A stretch of DNA of 64,000 nucleotides. Source: Lederbergia wuyishanensis. Lineage in GTDB: Bacteria > Bacillota > Bacilli > Bacillales > Bacillaceae_C. The translations under genes and the position numbers were made by a program. Shown in pieces: positions 19,053-31,929 of the stretch; the first letter of the stretch is position 1; each line of letters starts with the position of its first letter. The notes beneath the pieces are model-generated. The model had not been told where the DNA came from and searched no databases. It saw only the letters and a list, made by a program, of their open reading frames with translations. The stretch lies in the NCBI RefSeq assembly GCF_022900255.1, contig NZ_JALIRM010000001.1:496001-560000 (forward strand), read 5' to 3'.

Positions 19053-20200
19053 AGGAATGTGTAGGTATGCTTTTAGCTGGTGGAGAAGGCAAGCGACTAG
19101 GAAATTTAACAAAAGAAGTGGCAAAACCTGCAGTACATTTCGGTGGAAAATATCGAATCATTGATTTTACATTAAGTAATTGCACAAATTCAGGAATACA
19201 CACTTTAGGGGTTATGACCCAATACTCTCCACTGGAACTTAATAAACATATTGGTAACGGGAAACCGTGGGACCTGAATCGGCAAGATGGTGGTGTGACT
19301 ATTTTATCACCCTATACTGCTCAAAGCGGGGGAAGTTGGTATTCAGGTACAGCGGATGCTATTTATCAAAATATCCACTTCATTGATCTGCATGACCCAG
19401 AGTACGTTCTTGTCATTTCTGGTGACCATATTTATCAAATGGATTATACCGAATTACTTGATAAGCACAAACGCGAAAATGCGGATGTTACGATTTCTGT
19501 CATTACGGTTCCTTGGGAGGAAGCTTCCCGATTTGGAATTCTAAATACAACTGAAGATCTTAGAATATATGAATTTGATGAAAAGCCAAAGGAGCCAAAA
19601 AGTAATCTAGCTTCAATGGGAATTTACATGTTTACATGGAAAACATTAAAAACATATTTATTGGAAGATGCTAATAATAAATATTCAAGTCATGATTTTG
19701 GAAAAGATATTATTCCTGCAATGTTAAACGATCAGCGCAAGCTCTACGCATATCAATTTAAAGGGTATTGGAAAGACGTTGGAACGGTACAAAGTTACTG
19801 GGAAGCGAATATGGATTTATTAGATGAAGATTGGAGCTTATCCTTATCGAATAAAAATCGCAGATTGTATTCTAATGATTCCGATTTTCCACCACAATAT
19901 ATTGCAGAATCAGGTGTAGTAAAACACTCGCTAATTAATTCAGGGTGTTGGGTTTTCGGAACAGTTGAAAACTCAGTCTTATTTCAACATGTTGTTATCG
20001 AAGAGGGAAGCTATGTTCATCAATCGATCATACACCCGGGAGTAACTGTAGGGAAAAATTCCACTTTGGAGCGTGTCATCGTAATGGAAAATGTAGAAAT
20101 TCCTGAAGGGACGTATATTCGAATCGAGAATGATAAAGAGCCACTTGTCATTGATGAAGGTAAATTAATTGAAGTTATTCAACAAAAAAAGGAGGCGTAG
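19049..20200 (+). CDS. glgC: Glucose-1-phosphate adenylyltransferase catalytic subunit GlgC
   Basis: A 383-residue ADP-glucose pyrophosphorylase, the committed step of glycogen synthesis. The nucleotide-binding motif [10 protein letters not shown] sits at residues 8-18, the metal-binding GDHIYQMDY follows, and a left-handed beta-helix makes the C-terminal third. Catalytic residues look complete, in contrast to GlgD. The TTG start overlaps the glgB TGA (ATTGA). GlgC and GlgD form a mixed oligomer in bacilli. Confidence 0.95.
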   Translation: MKECVGMLLAGGEGKRLGNLTKEVAKPAVHFGGKYRIIDFTLSNCTNSGIHTLGVMTQYSPLELNKHIGNGKPWDLNRQDGGVTILSPYTAQSGGSWYSGTADAIYQNIHFIDLHDPEYVLVISGDHIYQMDYTELLDKHKRENADVTISVITVPWEEASRFGILNTTEDLRIYEFDEKPKEPKSNLASMGIYMFTWKTLKTYLLEDANNKYSSHDFGKDIIPAMLNDQRKLYAYQFKGYWKDVGTVQSYWEANMDLLDEDWSLSLSNKNRRLYSNDSDFPPQYIAESGVVKHSLINSGCWVFGTVENSVLFQHVVIEEGSYVHQSIIHPGVTVGKNSTLERVIVMENVEIPEGTYIRIENDKEPLVIDEGKLIEVIQQKKEA

Positions 20201-20204
20201 TTGA

Positions 20205-21311
20205 ATGAATACTATGATGGGATTAATTAATTTAGAGCATGAGCATCAATTCTTTCATGAATTAACGTATTTTCGCAACGGAGCCTCCGTTCCTTTCGGC
20301 GGTCGCTATCGATTAATAGATTTTACACTTTCTAATATGGTGAATTCTAATATTGAAGAAGTGGCAATCTTTACGAGGAATAAATATAGAGCTTTAATGG
20401 ACCATCTTGGAACAGGTGAAAATTGGGAATTAGATAGAAGAAATGGAGGTTTATTTATCCTCCCACCTGATTGGAACGATCCATCTGATATTTCAAGAGG
20501 CGATTTGCAATTTTTTCACAATAATCGTGATTATTTTCATAGAGGAAAGGCATCATATGTGCTTATTAGTGGAAGCCAATTTATAGCAAATATGGATTAT
20601 AAAGAGGCTTTTACATATCATCTAGAGCGGAATGCTGACGTAACTTTCATTTCAACAAAGGCTGAAACAGAGCTGCCGGAACATGAACGTGTGTTTAGGA
20701 TAGAAACAGATGATGTTGGATGGGTTAAAAATATTACAAATGATAGATCGAATCCCCTCTTATTTACAGGAGTGTACATTATTCATAAAGATCTATTGAT
20801 GAAATTGATTGACAAGAGTATCGCGCATCACCAAGATAATTTTTTCGAGTATGGCATTAAGGAAAATATATCCAATTTGAATATTCAATCTTTTGAGTAT
20901 AAGGGATATAGCGCATTTATCAATTCCATTGAAAGCTATTACCGCCATAATATGAATCTTTTAAATGAAAAAAATTATAAAGCTTTATTTTATAAGAAGC
21001 CTTTTGTTCGAACAAAGGTAGGGAATAACCCACCTGCTACTTATAGCGACAGGGCAAACGTGAAAAGATCGCTGCTTGCAAATGGCTGTGTCATTGATGG
21101 GAATGTGGAAGGAAGTATTCTTTTTAGAGGGGTTAAAATTAAAGAAGGTGCGACAATCAAAAATTCTATTATTATGCAACGATGCACAATTGAACCAGGA
21201 GTTTACTTGGAAAATGTCATTCTTGATAAAGATGTTTACGTAAAAGCAAATCAAAGATTTATAGGATCAAAAGATAAGCCATATGTTGTAGCAAAAAGAA
21301 TAGAAATGTAA
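20205..21311 (+). CDS. glgD: GlgD, non-catalytic subunit of ADP-glucose pyrophosphorylase
   Basis: A 368-residue paralogue of GlgC. The N-terminal GGxGxRL loop is replaced (LINLEHEHQFF) and the GDH metal motif has become GSQ (ISGSQFIANMDY), so it is unlikely to catalyse. This is the normal state of GlgD, which stimulates GlgC. The beta-helix C-terminus is kept. It is a little longer than the B. subtilis protein. The ATG has an AAGGAGG SD, and the gene is tightly packed after glgC. Confidence 0.94.
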   Translation: MNTMMGLINLEHEHQFFHELTYFRNGASVPFGGRYRLIDFTLSNMVNSNIEEVAIFTRNKYRALMDHLGTGENWELDRRNGGLFILPPDWNDPSDISRGDLQFFHNNRDYFHRGKASYVLISGSQFIANMDYKEAFTYHLERNADVTFISTKAETELPEHERVFRIETDDVGWVKNITNDRSNPLLFTGVYIIHKDLLMKLIDKSIAHHQDNFFEYGIKENISNLNIQSFEYKGYSAFINSIESYYRHNMNLLNEKNYKALFYKKPFVRTKVGNNPPATYSDRANVKRSLLANGCVIDGNVEGSILFRGVKIKEGATIKNSIIMQRCTIEPGVYLENVILDKDVYVKANQRFIGSKDKPYVVAKRIEM

Positions 21312-21341
21312 GTCGTCAAAGCCGGCGGAAGGAGATAGCAG

Positions 21342-22775
21342 ATGAAAAATGTATTATTTGTAGCTTCAGAATGTTCTCCATTTATCAAAACGGGAGGGTT
21401 AGCTGATGTAATTGGTTCATTGCCTCAAGCATTGAAGGCAAATGAACGAATCGATGTTCAGGTTATACTTCCGTTATATGATGAAATATCAGATGACTGG
21501 AAAACTCAAATGGACCTCTATGCTACCATAGATGTTCCGCTTGGTTGGCGAAATCAAGAGGCAAGATTATATAAGATAGTAAATAACCAAATAACGTATT
21601 ATTTTATTTCTAATGATTATTACTTTAGCCGTAAAGGTGTTTACGGGTATTACGATGATGGTGAACGTTTTGTATTTTTTAGTCGAGCAGTGATAGAAGC
21701 ATTGAAACATTTAGAACAAAAGCCAGATATACTCCACTCGCATGATTGGCAAGCTGGAATGGCTGTTGCACTTGCGAAAATCATTCAGCCAATTAAAGGT
21801 CTAAAGACCGTTTTCACTATTCACAATTTAAAATATCAAGGAATTATGCCAATTGAGACGTTTGATGATTTCTTTCAATTACCAGCTGAGCATATCGGGG
21901 GAATGGAATGGCACGGAATGTTAAATTGTCTAAAAAGTGCACTATTTCACGCTGACAAGATTACGACTGTAAGTCCTTCATATGCAGAAGAAATCAAGGA
22001 TCCTTATTACGGGGAAGGTCTCGAATCTATTTTACTAGAAAGAGCAAGGGATTTAGTCGGAATATTAAATGGAATTGATGTGAAAGAATACAATCCATTA
22101 ACAGACCCAGCTCTTCTAGTAAAATATCGTTCTTCTCGTGTAAGAAAAATAGAAAATAAAATGCGCCTTCAAGAGAAATTCGGTCTTCCCATAAATGGCG
22201 AGAAGCCATTATATATAATGATTACTCGACTTGATGAACAAAAAGGGCTTCACCTTGTTCAACATATTTTAGATGAATTTCTTCAAGAAGACGTACAATT
22301 TATTATTCTAGGAACAGGTGATGAAGCGTTCGAAGTATATTTTGATGAGGTGGCTAATAATTATCCTGAAAAAGTAGTTTCGTTATTAACATTTAACGAA
22401 GAGTTGGCGAGACAACTATATGCAAGTGCAGACTTCCTTATTATGCCATCCAAGTTTGAGCCATGTGGATTAGCTCAGCTTTTAGCTTTGCAATATAAAG
22501 CAGTCCCCATTGTCCGTGAAACCGGGGGATTGAAGGACACAGTACACCCTTTTAATGAGATAACAGGTGAAGGAAATGGATTTAGTTTTACACATTATAA
22601 CGCTCACGATCTTTTAAATGTCCTACGTTATTCGTTAACAATTTTTCATACTCCTGAGCTTTGGGCTACTCTTATTAAAAATGTAAATAAAAGTCAGTTT
22701 AGCTGGAGAAAATCAGCACAAGAATATATGGAGTTGTATGAGAGTTTAGCCGGGAATGTGTTTAAGGAGGTGTGA
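21342..22775 (+). CDS. glgA: Glycogen synthase GlgA
   Basis: A 477-residue GT5 ADP-glucose-dependent glycogen synthase. The N-terminal substrate loop KTGGLADV is at residues 15-22, and the C-terminal GT-B domain carries MPSKFEPCGLAQLLAL with the catalytic glutamate region. It elongates chains using ADP-glucose from GlgC/GlgD. SD GGAAGGAG lies before the ATG; glgP starts 6 bases after its stop. Confidence 0.96.
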   Translation: MKNVLFVASECSPFIKTGGLADVIGSLPQALKANERIDVQVILPLYDEISDDWKTQMDLYATIDVPLGWRNQEARLYKIVNNQITYYFISNDYYFSRKGVYGYYDDGERFVFFSRAVIEALKHLEQKPDILHSHDWQAGMAVALAKIIQPIKGLKTVFTIHNLKYQGIMPIETFDDFFQLPAEHIGGMEWHGMLNCLKSALFHADKITTVSPSYAEEIKDPYYGEGLESILLERARDLVGILNGIDVKEYNPLTDPALLVKYRSSRVRKIENKMRLQEKFGLPINGEKPLYIMITRLDEQKGLHLVQHILDEFLQEDVQFIILGTGDEAFEVYFDEVANNYPEKVVSLLTFNEELARQLYASADFLIMPSKFEPCGLAQLLALQYKAVPIVRETGGLKDTVHPFNEITGEGNGFSFTHYNAHDLLNVLRYSLTIFHTPELWATLIKNVNKSQFSWRKSAQEYMELYESLAGNVFKEV

Positions 22776-22781
22776 GGGCAC

Positions 22782-25223
22782 TTGCCTCAATTTACTGTTA
22801 ATGAATTGACGGAAAAAATTAAACATAAAATTATTGTGGAAAATCAGAAGGACATAAAAGATGCCTCAAATAAGGAAATTTATGGTGCTCTAGCGTCTTT
22901 GCTTATTGAAGAAATCCAATACAATTGGGATACTACGAATAAAAAATATAAAGAAATAGAATGTAAACAAATTTATTATTTGTCAATGGAATTTTTAATT
23001 GGTAGATTGCTTGAAAGTAATCTACTTAATTGTGGTTTACTTGATATTACTAATATTGCACTTAAAAATCTTGGATTTGATCCCGAACAAATATATGCGT
23101 TAGAACGTGATCCTGGTCTCGGCAACGGAGGGTTAGGAAGATTGGCGGCTTGCTTCTTGGACTCTTTAGCCTCACTAGAATATGCAGGGCATGGTTATGG
23201 AATAAGATATCAATACGGACTTTTTGAGCAACGTTTTATCCATGGGAATCAAATTGAGCTTCCCGATTATTGGTTGAATGATGGGTATGCATGGGAAACA
23301 CGAAAAGAGGAAGAATCCCTCTGCATTCATTTCAATGGAATTGTTCATATGTTTAAAAAGAACGATGGCAACCTCGAATTTAAATACGAAAATACGGATA
23401 AGGTTATGGCTATACCTTACTACATTCCTATTGTTGGTTATCAAAACAAAATTATCAACACATTACGTCTTTGGAGTGCTGAACCAGTTCTTAATGAAAA
23501 AATGAATTCTACTAAAGAAGTGACTCGTTACCAAGACCTTAATCATCAGCACTCAATCGAACAAATTTCTGGTTTTTTATACCCAGATGATTCCACACAT
23601 GATGGAAAGCTGCTTAGATTAAAACAACAATATTTTCTCGTTTCATCAAGCATTCAACACATTATTCAAACGTTCAAGAGAAATCATTCATCATCATTAA
23701 CATGTTTGCCTGAAAAGGTAGCCATTCAAATAAATGATACTCATCCAAGTATGGCCATACCTGAACTTATGAGAATTCTTATGGATGATGAAGGATATGG
23801 CTGGGACATTGCGTGGGATATCACAACGAAAGTTATTGCCTATACGAATCACACTACTTTGAGCGAGGCGTTAGAAACATGGCCAAAGGAAATGCTGAAT
23901 CAACTACTACCCCGTATTTATATGATAATTGAGGAGATTAACGAACGTTTTTGTATAAATATTTGGTATGAACATCCTAATCTTCGAGAACGAATTCCAG
24001 AGATGGCCATTATTGCCGATAACCAAGTCCACATGGCAAGATTAGCTATAGTAGGAAGTTTTAGTGTGAATGGAGTAGCAAGAATACACACTGAAATCTT
24101 GAAAAATAAAGAAATGAAGCATTTCTATACTTTATATCCTGATCGTTTTAATAATAAAACGAACGGAATTACACACCGAAGATGGTTGTTAAAGGTGAAC
24201 CCGGAATTATCGAATCTAATTACTGAGATTATCGGCCCTGAATGGATCCGTCGCCCTAAACAATTGATCAGTCTAATAAAATATTCGAAGGACCGTTCTT
24301 TTTTGGAGAAGTTTTATGATGTGAAACAGAAAAATAAACAAAAGTTAGCAAATTTAGTCCATCAACGAACAGGGATATTAGTAGATCACCAATCTATTTT
24401 TGATGTACAGATAAAACGACTCCATGAATATAAACGACAGCTCCTTAATATTTTTCGAATCATTTCGATATACAACGATATAAAAAACAATCCAAATCTC
24501 GATATGATACCACGAACTTTTATTTTTGGGGCAAAAGCTGCACCAAGCTATCATTTAGCCAAAGAAGTGATTAAGCTAATTAATAAGGTAGCATCAATTG
24601 TCAATCATGATCCAGATATTCGTGGGAAATTAAAGGTTATCTTTCTAGAAAATTACAATGTAAGTCTTGCGGAAAACATCATTCCGGCTGCAGATATAAG
24701 TGAACAAATTTCCACTGCAAGTAAGGAAGCATCAGGAACTGGCAACATGAAAATGATGATGAATGGTGCATTAACTGTTGGAACTTTAGATGGGGCAAAT
24801 ATTGAAATAAGAGATTTAGTTGGAGATAAAAACATATTTATTTTCGGATTAACAGCTGAAGAGGTTATTCATTATCAACAGAATGGTGGATATAACGCAG
24901 TTGATATTTATAACACGGATGAAAGAGTGAAACGAATATTAGATCAATTACATCACGGCGAATTTGGGAAACACGATATAGAATTTAAAGATATTTACTA
25001 TCATATTCTCTCACATAATGACCCATATTTCGTGTTAAAAGATTTCGATCCATTTATTGAAATCCATAACTTTGTAGAACAAGCATATCGTGATCAGTTT
25101 ACATGGCTTCAAATGAGTGTAACGAATATAGCTCACTCCGGCAAATTCTCAAGTGATCGAACGATACAACAATACGCTTCTGAAATTTGGAAAATAAAAC
25201 CCGTGTATGAGAGCTATCCTTAA
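22782..25223 (+). CDS. glgP: Glycogen phosphorylase GlgP
   Basis: An 813-residue GT35 phosphorylase releasing glucose-1-phosphate from chain ends. The PLP-lysine motif EASGTGNMKMMMNGAL is present in the C-terminal half, and LERDPGLGNGGLGRLAA is in the N-terminal half. The TTG start follows AAGGAGGTG. It ends the glg operon; the terminator hairpin begins inside its last codons. Together with the pullulanase it gives the breakdown arm of the pathway. Confidence 0.96.
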   Translation: MPQFTVNELTEKIKHKIIVENQKDIKDASNKEIYGALASLLIEEIQYNWDTTNKKYKEIECKQIYYLSMEFLIGRLLESNLLNCGLLDITNIALKNLGFDPEQIYALERDPGLGNGGLGRLAACFLDSLASLEYAGHGYGIRYQYGLFEQRFIHGNQIELPDYWLNDGYAWETRKEEESLCIHFNGIVHMFKKNDGNLEFKYENTDKVMAIPYYIPIVGYQNKIINTLRLWSAEPVLNEKMNSTKEVTRYQDLNHQHSIEQISGFLYPDDSTHDGKLLRLKQQYFLVSSSIQHIIQTFKRNHSSSLTCLPEKVAIQINDTHPSMAIPELMRILMDDEGYGWDIAWDITTKVIAYTNHTTLSEALETWPKEMLNQLLPRIYMIIEEINERFCINIWYEHPNLRERIPEMAIIADNQVHMARLAIVGSFSVNGVARIHTEILKNKEMKHFYTLYPDRFNNKTNGITHRRWLLKVNPELSNLITEIIGPEWIRRPKQLISLIKYSKDRSFLEKFYDVKQKNKQKLANLVHQRTGILVDHQSIFDVQIKRLHEYKRQLLNIFRIISIYNDIKNNPNLDMIPRTFIFGAKAAPSYHLAKEVIKLINKVASIVNHDPDIRGKLKVIFLENYNVSLAENIIPAADISEQISTASKEASGTGNMKMMMNGALTVGTLDGANIEIRDLVGDKNIFIFGLTAEEVIHYQQNGGYNAVDIYNTDERVKRILDQLHHGEFGKHDIEFKDIYYHILSHNDPYFVLKDFDPFIEIHNFVEQAYRDQFTWLQMSVTNIAHSGKFSSDRTIQQYASEIWKIKPVYESYP

Positions 25224-25240
25224 TGGGGTAGCTTTTTTTA
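25212..25240 (+). terminator. Terminator of the glg operon
   Basis: Stem AGCTATCC (25212-25219) with GGGTAGCT (25226-25233), one G-U pair, then a T run. It overlaps the glgP stop codon. Confidence 0.75.
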
Positions 25241-25425
25241 TTTTTATCATTATTTTATTAAGAAAAAGCTTTATAAACATGGAATATGAATAGGATTCTT
25301 CATTGGAATGGAGAATATTGCTAGACTACAATTATCTAGAACTTTGTCGTTTTTGATTGAATCTCGGCTTCTCTAAAAGTAAATGCTTAAGTGTTGAATC
25401 TGGAATACATTTATCCATAAAAAAA

Positions 25426-25454
25426 TGAAGTGTTATCTATGATTATGTTATACT
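25426..25454 (+). promoter_or_regulatory. Extended -10 promoter of mutSL
   Basis: TGTTATACT (25446-25454) is a TG-n-TATACT extended -10. The -35 (TGAAGT) is poor. It is 40 bases before mutS. Confidence 0.5.
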
Positions 25455-25494
25455 ATTCAAGATAGAGGTTTGAACGGAAAGGAAATAGGTACAA

Positions 25495-28071
25495 ATGGTT
25501 CAATATACGCCAATGATTCAACAATATTTGCAAGTAAAGGCAAATTATCAAGATGCCTTTTTATTTTTTCGACTAGGAGATTTTTATGAAATGTTCTTTG
25601 AGGATGCTATAAATGCATCACAAGAACTTGAAATTACGTTAACTAGTAGAGAAGGCGGAACGGAAGAACGCATTCCGATGTGCGGCGTTCCGTATCATGC
25701 GGCTGCAGGGTACATCGAGGTTTTAATTCAAAAGGGTTATAAAGTGGCAATTTGCGAACAAACAGAAGACCCTAAGCAAGCAAAAGGTGTTGTCAGGCGT
25801 GAAGTTGTCCAACTTATTACTCCTGGAACTGTAATGGAAGGAAAAGGGTTACAAGAAAAAGAAAATAACTATATCTCATCTATTACGATGTTTAATGATG
25901 CAACTTTCGGGATTGCCTATAATGATTTATCGACAGGTGAAAGTAAAGCAACTATTTTAGAAGGATCATACGAAGTTTTATTAAATGAATTATCAACAAT
26001 CGGAACGAAAGAGGTTGTCGTAGATTCAAATTTTGACAGCGACCTGAAGAAAAAGATAAGTGAACGTATGAATGCGATTATTTCCATAGAGGAAAATATT
26101 AATAACGACCATGAATTTAATAATATACTGACTAAACTATCAAATGAGAATTTAAAAACTTCGGCAACTCGCCTCCTTCATTATTTGCGGAAAACGCAAA
26201 AGCGGAGTTTGGATCACCTCCAGCCTTTTTCTGAATACGAAGTAAATCAGTATATGAAACTTGATTATTATTCAAAGAGAAATCTTGAACTAACGGAATC
26301 GATAAGAGGAAAAGGCAGTAAGGGAACATTACTTTGGCTTTTGGATGAAACCGTAACAGCTATGGGTGCAAGGACGTTAAAGCAATGGATCGATCGCCCA
26401 TTGATAAACGAAGCAAATATCGAAAGAAGACTCGATCTAGTTGAAACAACATTACAACATTATTTTGAACGCCAAGAGCTTCGTGAACTATTAAAAGGAG
26501 TATACGACCTTGAAAGACTTTCTGGACGTGTAGCTTTTGGGAATGCGAATGCAAGGGACTTTATTCAATTAAAAAAATCCTTAACCCAAATTCCGGCAAT
26601 AGTTACATTAGTAAAACAACTAAATCATATTGAAGCAATAAATTTAGCAGATCATTTGGATCCATGTGAAGAATTAACTCATCTTCTTGAAAAATCAATC
26701 ATTGACAACCCTCCGCTTTCCATTAAAGAAGGTGGAATCATTAAAGATGGTTTCCATAATGAATTGGATACATATAAGGATGCAAGTCGAAACGGCAAGC
26801 AATGGATTGCTGAGCTTGAGAAAGAAGAAAGGCAAAAAACTGGAATCAAGTCGCTAAAAGTCGGTTATAATCGAGTTTTTGGCTACTACATTGAAGTAAC
26901 TCGCGCTAATGTACATTTATTAGAAGAAGGACGTTATGAGCGAAAGCAAACATTAACAAATGCCGAACGTTACATTACTCCAGAACTTAAAGAAAAAGAA
27001 GCCCTTATTCTCCAAGCGGAAGAAAAGTGTATTGATCTTGAGTATTCTTTATTTATGGAAATTCGTGAAACAGTAAAATCATATATTCCTAGAATTCAAC
27101 AATCAGCCAAAATCATTAGTGAACTAGATGTATATCAAAGTTTCGCAACAGTAAGCGAAGCAAGACATTATGTTAGACCAATTTTCAATAATAAACGTCA
27201 AATTCATATACTAAATGGCCGACATCCTGTAGTTGAAAAAGTAATGGGTTCTCAGGAGTACGTTCCAAATGATTGCATGATGGATTCTGAGCGTGAAATG
27301 TTGCTTATAACGGGTCCGAATATGTCAGGAAAAAGTACATTTATGAGACAAATTGCATTGACAGCAATTTTGGCCCAAATTGGCTGTTTTGTCCCTGCTG
27401 AAAAAGCAAATATTCCTATATTTGATCAAGTATTTACGAGAATCGGCGCTGCCGATGATTTAATTTCGGGACAAAGTACCTTTATGGTAGAAATGCTTGA
27501 AGCTAAAAATGCGATTGCAAATGCGACAAAAAATAGCTTGATTTTATTTGATGAGATTGGTCGTGGTACTTCAACTTATGATGGTATGGCACTTGCACAA
27601 GCAATCATTGAGTATATTCACGATAGAATAGGTGCAAAAACTCTTTTTTCTACACACTATCATGAGTTAACTGTTCTGGAAGAAATACTTTCACAACTGA
27701 AAAACATACATGTAAGTGCAATAGAACAGAAAGGTAAATTAGTTTTTCTTCATAAGGTAAAACCAGGTCCTGCCGATAAGAGTTATGGTATCCATGTTGC
27801 CGAACTTGCGGATCTTCCTAAGGAATTAATTAATCGAGCTACTGAAATATTAAACGAATTAGAGAATGAAGAGGCAAGAAACAAAAATAATCTAGAAAAA
27901 AGTGAACATGTAAACGAACAACTTGCATTATTTACTGAACCAGTACAAACAAAATATACAGAACATGAACGTAATATTCTTGATGAGCTTCGGAAATTGA
28001 ACATTATGGAAATGAATCCGATGCAAGCGATGAATAGCCTTTATGAAATACAAAAAAAACTAAAGAAATAG
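25495..28071 (+). CDS. mutS: DNA mismatch repair protein MutS
   Basis: An 858-residue MutS1. The mismatch-reading F30-Y31-E32 triad lies in LGDFYEMF, Walker [10 protein letters not shown] is near residue 607, and [13 protein letters not shown] gives the Walker B/signature region. The C-terminal tail (LALFTEP-like) and the final helices are complete. It recognises mismatches and recruits MutL, encoded 22 bases downstream. The start follows AAAGGAAA with an extended -10 promoter further upstream. Confidence 0.97.
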   Translation: MVQYTPMIQQYLQVKANYQDAFLFFRLGDFYEMFFEDAINASQELEITLTSREGGTEERIPMCGVPYHAAAGYIEVLIQKGYKVAICEQTEDPKQAKGVVRREVVQLITPGTVMEGKGLQEKENNYISSITMFNDATFGIAYNDLSTGESKATILEGSYEVLLNELSTIGTKEVVVDSNFDSDLKKKISERMNAIISIEENINNDHEFNNILTKLSNENLKTSATRLLHYLRKTQKRSLDHLQPFSEYEVNQYMKLDYYSKRNLELTESIRGKGSKGTLLWLLDETVTAMGARTLKQWIDRPLINEANIERRLDLVETTLQHYFERQELRELLKGVYDLERLSGRVAFGNANARDFIQLKKSLTQIPAIVTLVKQLNHIEAINLADHLDPCEELTHLLEKSIIDNPPLSIKEGGIIKDGFHNELDTYKDASRNGKQWIAELEKEERQKTGIKSLKVGYNRVFGYYIEVTRANVHLLEEGRYERKQTLTNAERYITPELKEKEALILQAEEKCIDLEYSLFMEIRETVKSYIPRIQQSAKIISELDVYQSFATVSEARHYVRPIFNNKRQIHILNGRHPVVEKVMGSQEYVPNDCMMDSEREMLLITGPNMSGKSTFMRQIALTAILAQIGCFVPAEKANIPIFDQVFTRIGAADDLISGQSTFMVEMLEAKNAIANATKNSLILFDEIGRGTSTYDGMALAQAIIEYIHDRIGAKTLFSTHYHELTVLEEILSQLKNIHVSAIEQKGKLVFLHKVKPGPADKSYGIHVAELADLPKELINRATEILNELENEEARNKNNLEKSEHVNEQLALFTEPVQTKYTEHERNILDELRKLNIMEMNPMQAMNSLYEIQKKLKK

Positions 28072-28093
28072 ATACGAAAGGAGGCAGGGTTCC

Positions 28094-29962
28094 ATGCACG
28101 AAATTATTGAATTAAATGATTCATTATCTAATAAAATCGCGGCGGGAGAAGTAGTGGAGCGCCCGGCCTCTGTTGTTAAGGAATTACTCGAAAATTCTAT
28201 AGATGCAAAGAGTACAGTAATAGAAATAGATATTGAGGAAGCGGGCTTAAGCAAAATAAGAGTTATAGATAATGGAAACGGCATACAGGAGGAGGACGCT
28301 CTTCTAGCTTTTAGAAGACATGCTACTAGTAAAATAAAAGACGAAAATGATTTGTTTCGTATTAGAACACTAGGGTTCAGAGGAGAAGCACTCCCAAGTA
28401 TTGCTTCAGTTTCAAATTTACAATTGGTGTCAGCTAAAGCAGGGCAAGATGGAACTAAAGTGATTCTTGAAGGTGGCAAGCTAATTCTACATGAAAAAGC
28501 CCCATCCCGAAAAGGAACAGATATTTCAGTAACGAATTTATTTTTCAACACTCCAGCCCGCTTGAAATATTTAAAAACAATTCATACTGAAATTGGCCAT
28601 ATATCTGATATAGTGAATCGCATTGCGCTTGCCCATCCTGAAGTATCAATCAGATTACGACATAATGAAAGACTTTTGCTTCATACTAATGGAAATGGTG
28701 ACGTACGACAAGTACTGGCGGCCATTTATGGATTATCAATAGCTAAGAAAATGATTCCAATTCAAGCAGAGTCTCTTGATTTTAAAGTATCTGGATTCAT
28801 ATCGCTTCCTGAGGTGACACGTGCTTCACGGAATTACTTGTCTACAATGATAAATGGACGATTTATTAAAAATTACTCTCTTATTAAGGCAGTCTTGGAA
28901 GGATACCATACTCTATTACCTATCAATCGTTATCCAATCGTATTATTGTCAATAGATATGGATCCAATTCTTGTCGATGTCAATGTCCACCCTGCGAAAA
29001 TGGAAGTACGTTTAAGTAAGGAAGCGGAGTTAAATGAGCTGATTACAGCAACAATTAAATCCGTATTTAAAAAGAGAGAACTGATACCGTCTAGTAATCT
29101 ACCTACAAGCAAAAGACCCGTAACTATATCTGAACAAACAGCATTAGAATTGGATAACAGTCAAGTTAATACAAATAGTACATTCAAAAACCCTTCTAAT
29201 AGCGGCTTGCAACAATATAGACAAAAAGAAGCTCTATTACCTACTGAGGAAATGAAAAAGCTATATGAACCAGCCGAGAAGAAGATATCTCCAGGTTTTA
29301 TTGCAAATGAACCTCAAATTGAAGAAGTTCATGAAACAGAGGAATCTTTAGTAGAAAATCCTCCATCAAAGGAAAATAAGAGAATTCCTCCTTTGTATCC
29401 CATTGGGCAAATGCATGGAACTTATATTTTTGCACAAAATGATCAAGGTTTTTATATGATTGATCAGCACGCAGCACAAGAAAGAATTAAGTATGAATAT
29501 TATCGCGAAAAAGTAGGAGAAGTTGATAAAGAAGTACAGGAAATGCTTGTCCCACTACATTTGGAATTTTCCCGTGATGAGTTTATTAAAATAGAAGAAT
29601 ACAAGCAAGATTTAGAGCAAATTGGAATTTTCTTAGAAGATTTCGGTATGAATAGTTATATGATAAGATCGCATCCAAGCTGGTTTCCCAAAGGGCAAGA
29701 AACGGAAATTATTGAAGAAATGATTGAACAACTTCTTACAATGAAAAAAATAGATATTAAAAAAATCATGGAAGAGGCAGCTATTATGATGAGCTGTAAA
29801 GCTTCCATCAAAGCAAATCAATATTTGCGGAATGATGAAATCCAAGCATTATTAAATGAATTACGCAGAACTGAAGATCCATTTACGTGCCCACACGGAA
29901 GACCAATTATTATTCACTTTTCAACAAATGAAATAGAAAAAATGTTTAAGAGAATTATGTAA
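28094..29962 (+). CDS. mutL: DNA mismatch repair endonuclease MutL
   Basis: A 622-residue MutL of the nicking type. The GHKL ATPase carries LENSIDA, DNGNGI and GFRGEAL. After a variable linker (about 335-430) the C-terminal domain has the endonuclease metal motif [12 protein letters not shown] near residues 456-467, then SCKASIKAN and [11 protein letters not shown]. Bacillus lacks MutH, so this activity supplies the strand cut. SD AAAGGAGG is strong. Confidence 0.97.
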   Translation: MHEIIELNDSLSNKIAAGEVVERPASVVKELLENSIDAKSTVIEIDIEEAGLSKIRVIDNGNGIQEEDALLAFRRHATSKIKDENDLFRIRTLGFRGEALPSIASVSNLQLVSAKAGQDGTKVILEGGKLILHEKAPSRKGTDISVTNLFFNTPARLKYLKTIHTEIGHISDIVNRIALAHPEVSIRLRHNERLLLHTNGNGDVRQVLAAIYGLSIAKKMIPIQAESLDFKVSGFISLPEVTRASRNYLSTMINGRFIKNYSLIKAVLEGYHTLLPINRYPIVLLSIDMDPILVDVNVHPAKMEVRLSKEAELNELITATIKSVFKKRELIPSSNLPTSKRPVTISEQTALELDNSQVNTNSTFKNPSNSGLQQYRQKEALLPTEEMKKLYEPAEKKISPGFIANEPQIEEVHETEESLVENPPSKENKRIPPLYPIGQMHGTYIFAQNDQGFYMIDQHAAQERIKYEYYREKVGEVDKEVQEMLVPLHLEFSRDEFIKIEEYKQDLEQIGIFLEDFGMNSYMIRSHPSWFPKGQETEIIEEMIEQLLTMKKIDIKKIMEEAAIMMSCKASIKANQYLRNDEIQALLNELRRTEDPFTCPHGRPIIIHFSTNEIEKMFKRIM

Positions 29963-29976
29963 AAGGTGGAGAAGAA

Positions 29977-30234
29977 TTGACAACGTTTTTAATTATTGCA
30001 GCAGTATTTACTTGTATTGTTGCTCTTATAGGAACATTGCTCGTAGGGAAAGAGATAAGTGCAAAAATGAACGAATATGAAACTGAAGGAGACACAATCG
30101 AGAACGAACTTGCGAGATCACATGAATATGAAACAAAATCAATCAAAACCAATCTTAAATCTCTTTCATGGATTTATATTATATTGATTCTTCTTGTGAT
30201 TTTTGTGTGTATTGGAATATTACTTTATGAATGA
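29977..30234 (+). CDS. Small two-pass membrane protein of unknown function
   Basis: An 85-residue protein with hydrophobic segments at about residues 3-24 and 62-84, separated by a charged, acidic middle rich in Glu and Lys. The TTG start has GGTGGAG upstream and lies 15 bases after mutL, so it is on the mutSL transcript; a terminator follows. I do not recognise a family. The reading frame is real by its SD, position and hydrophobic pattern. A membrane role tied to mismatch repair is not implied. Confidence 0.7.
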   Translation: MTTFLIIAAVFTCIVALIGTLLVGKEISAKMNEYETEGDTIENELARSHEYETKSIKTNLKSLSWIYIILILLVIFVCIGILLYE

Positions 30235-30262
30235 AAAGGGCCATCATGGTCTTTTTTTTTTT
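30235..30262 (+). terminator. Terminator after the mutL-linked small gene
   Basis: Stem AAAGGGCC with GGTCTTT (two or three G-U pairs) over ATCAT, followed by a run of about ten Ts. Confidence 0.65.
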
Positions 30263-30283
30263 GTTAATTATTAACATCAGTAA

Positions 30284-31888
<1,605 letters not shown>

Positions 31889-31929
31889 GTGATTCTTTCA
31901 TCCATATCCTTTTGAAAGGAAAGAAGAAT

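Noticed and set aside
28060-28551. A 163-codon minus-strand frame across the mutL start
   Set aside because: It is antisense to the conserved MutL ATPase domain, serine-rich and without SD.
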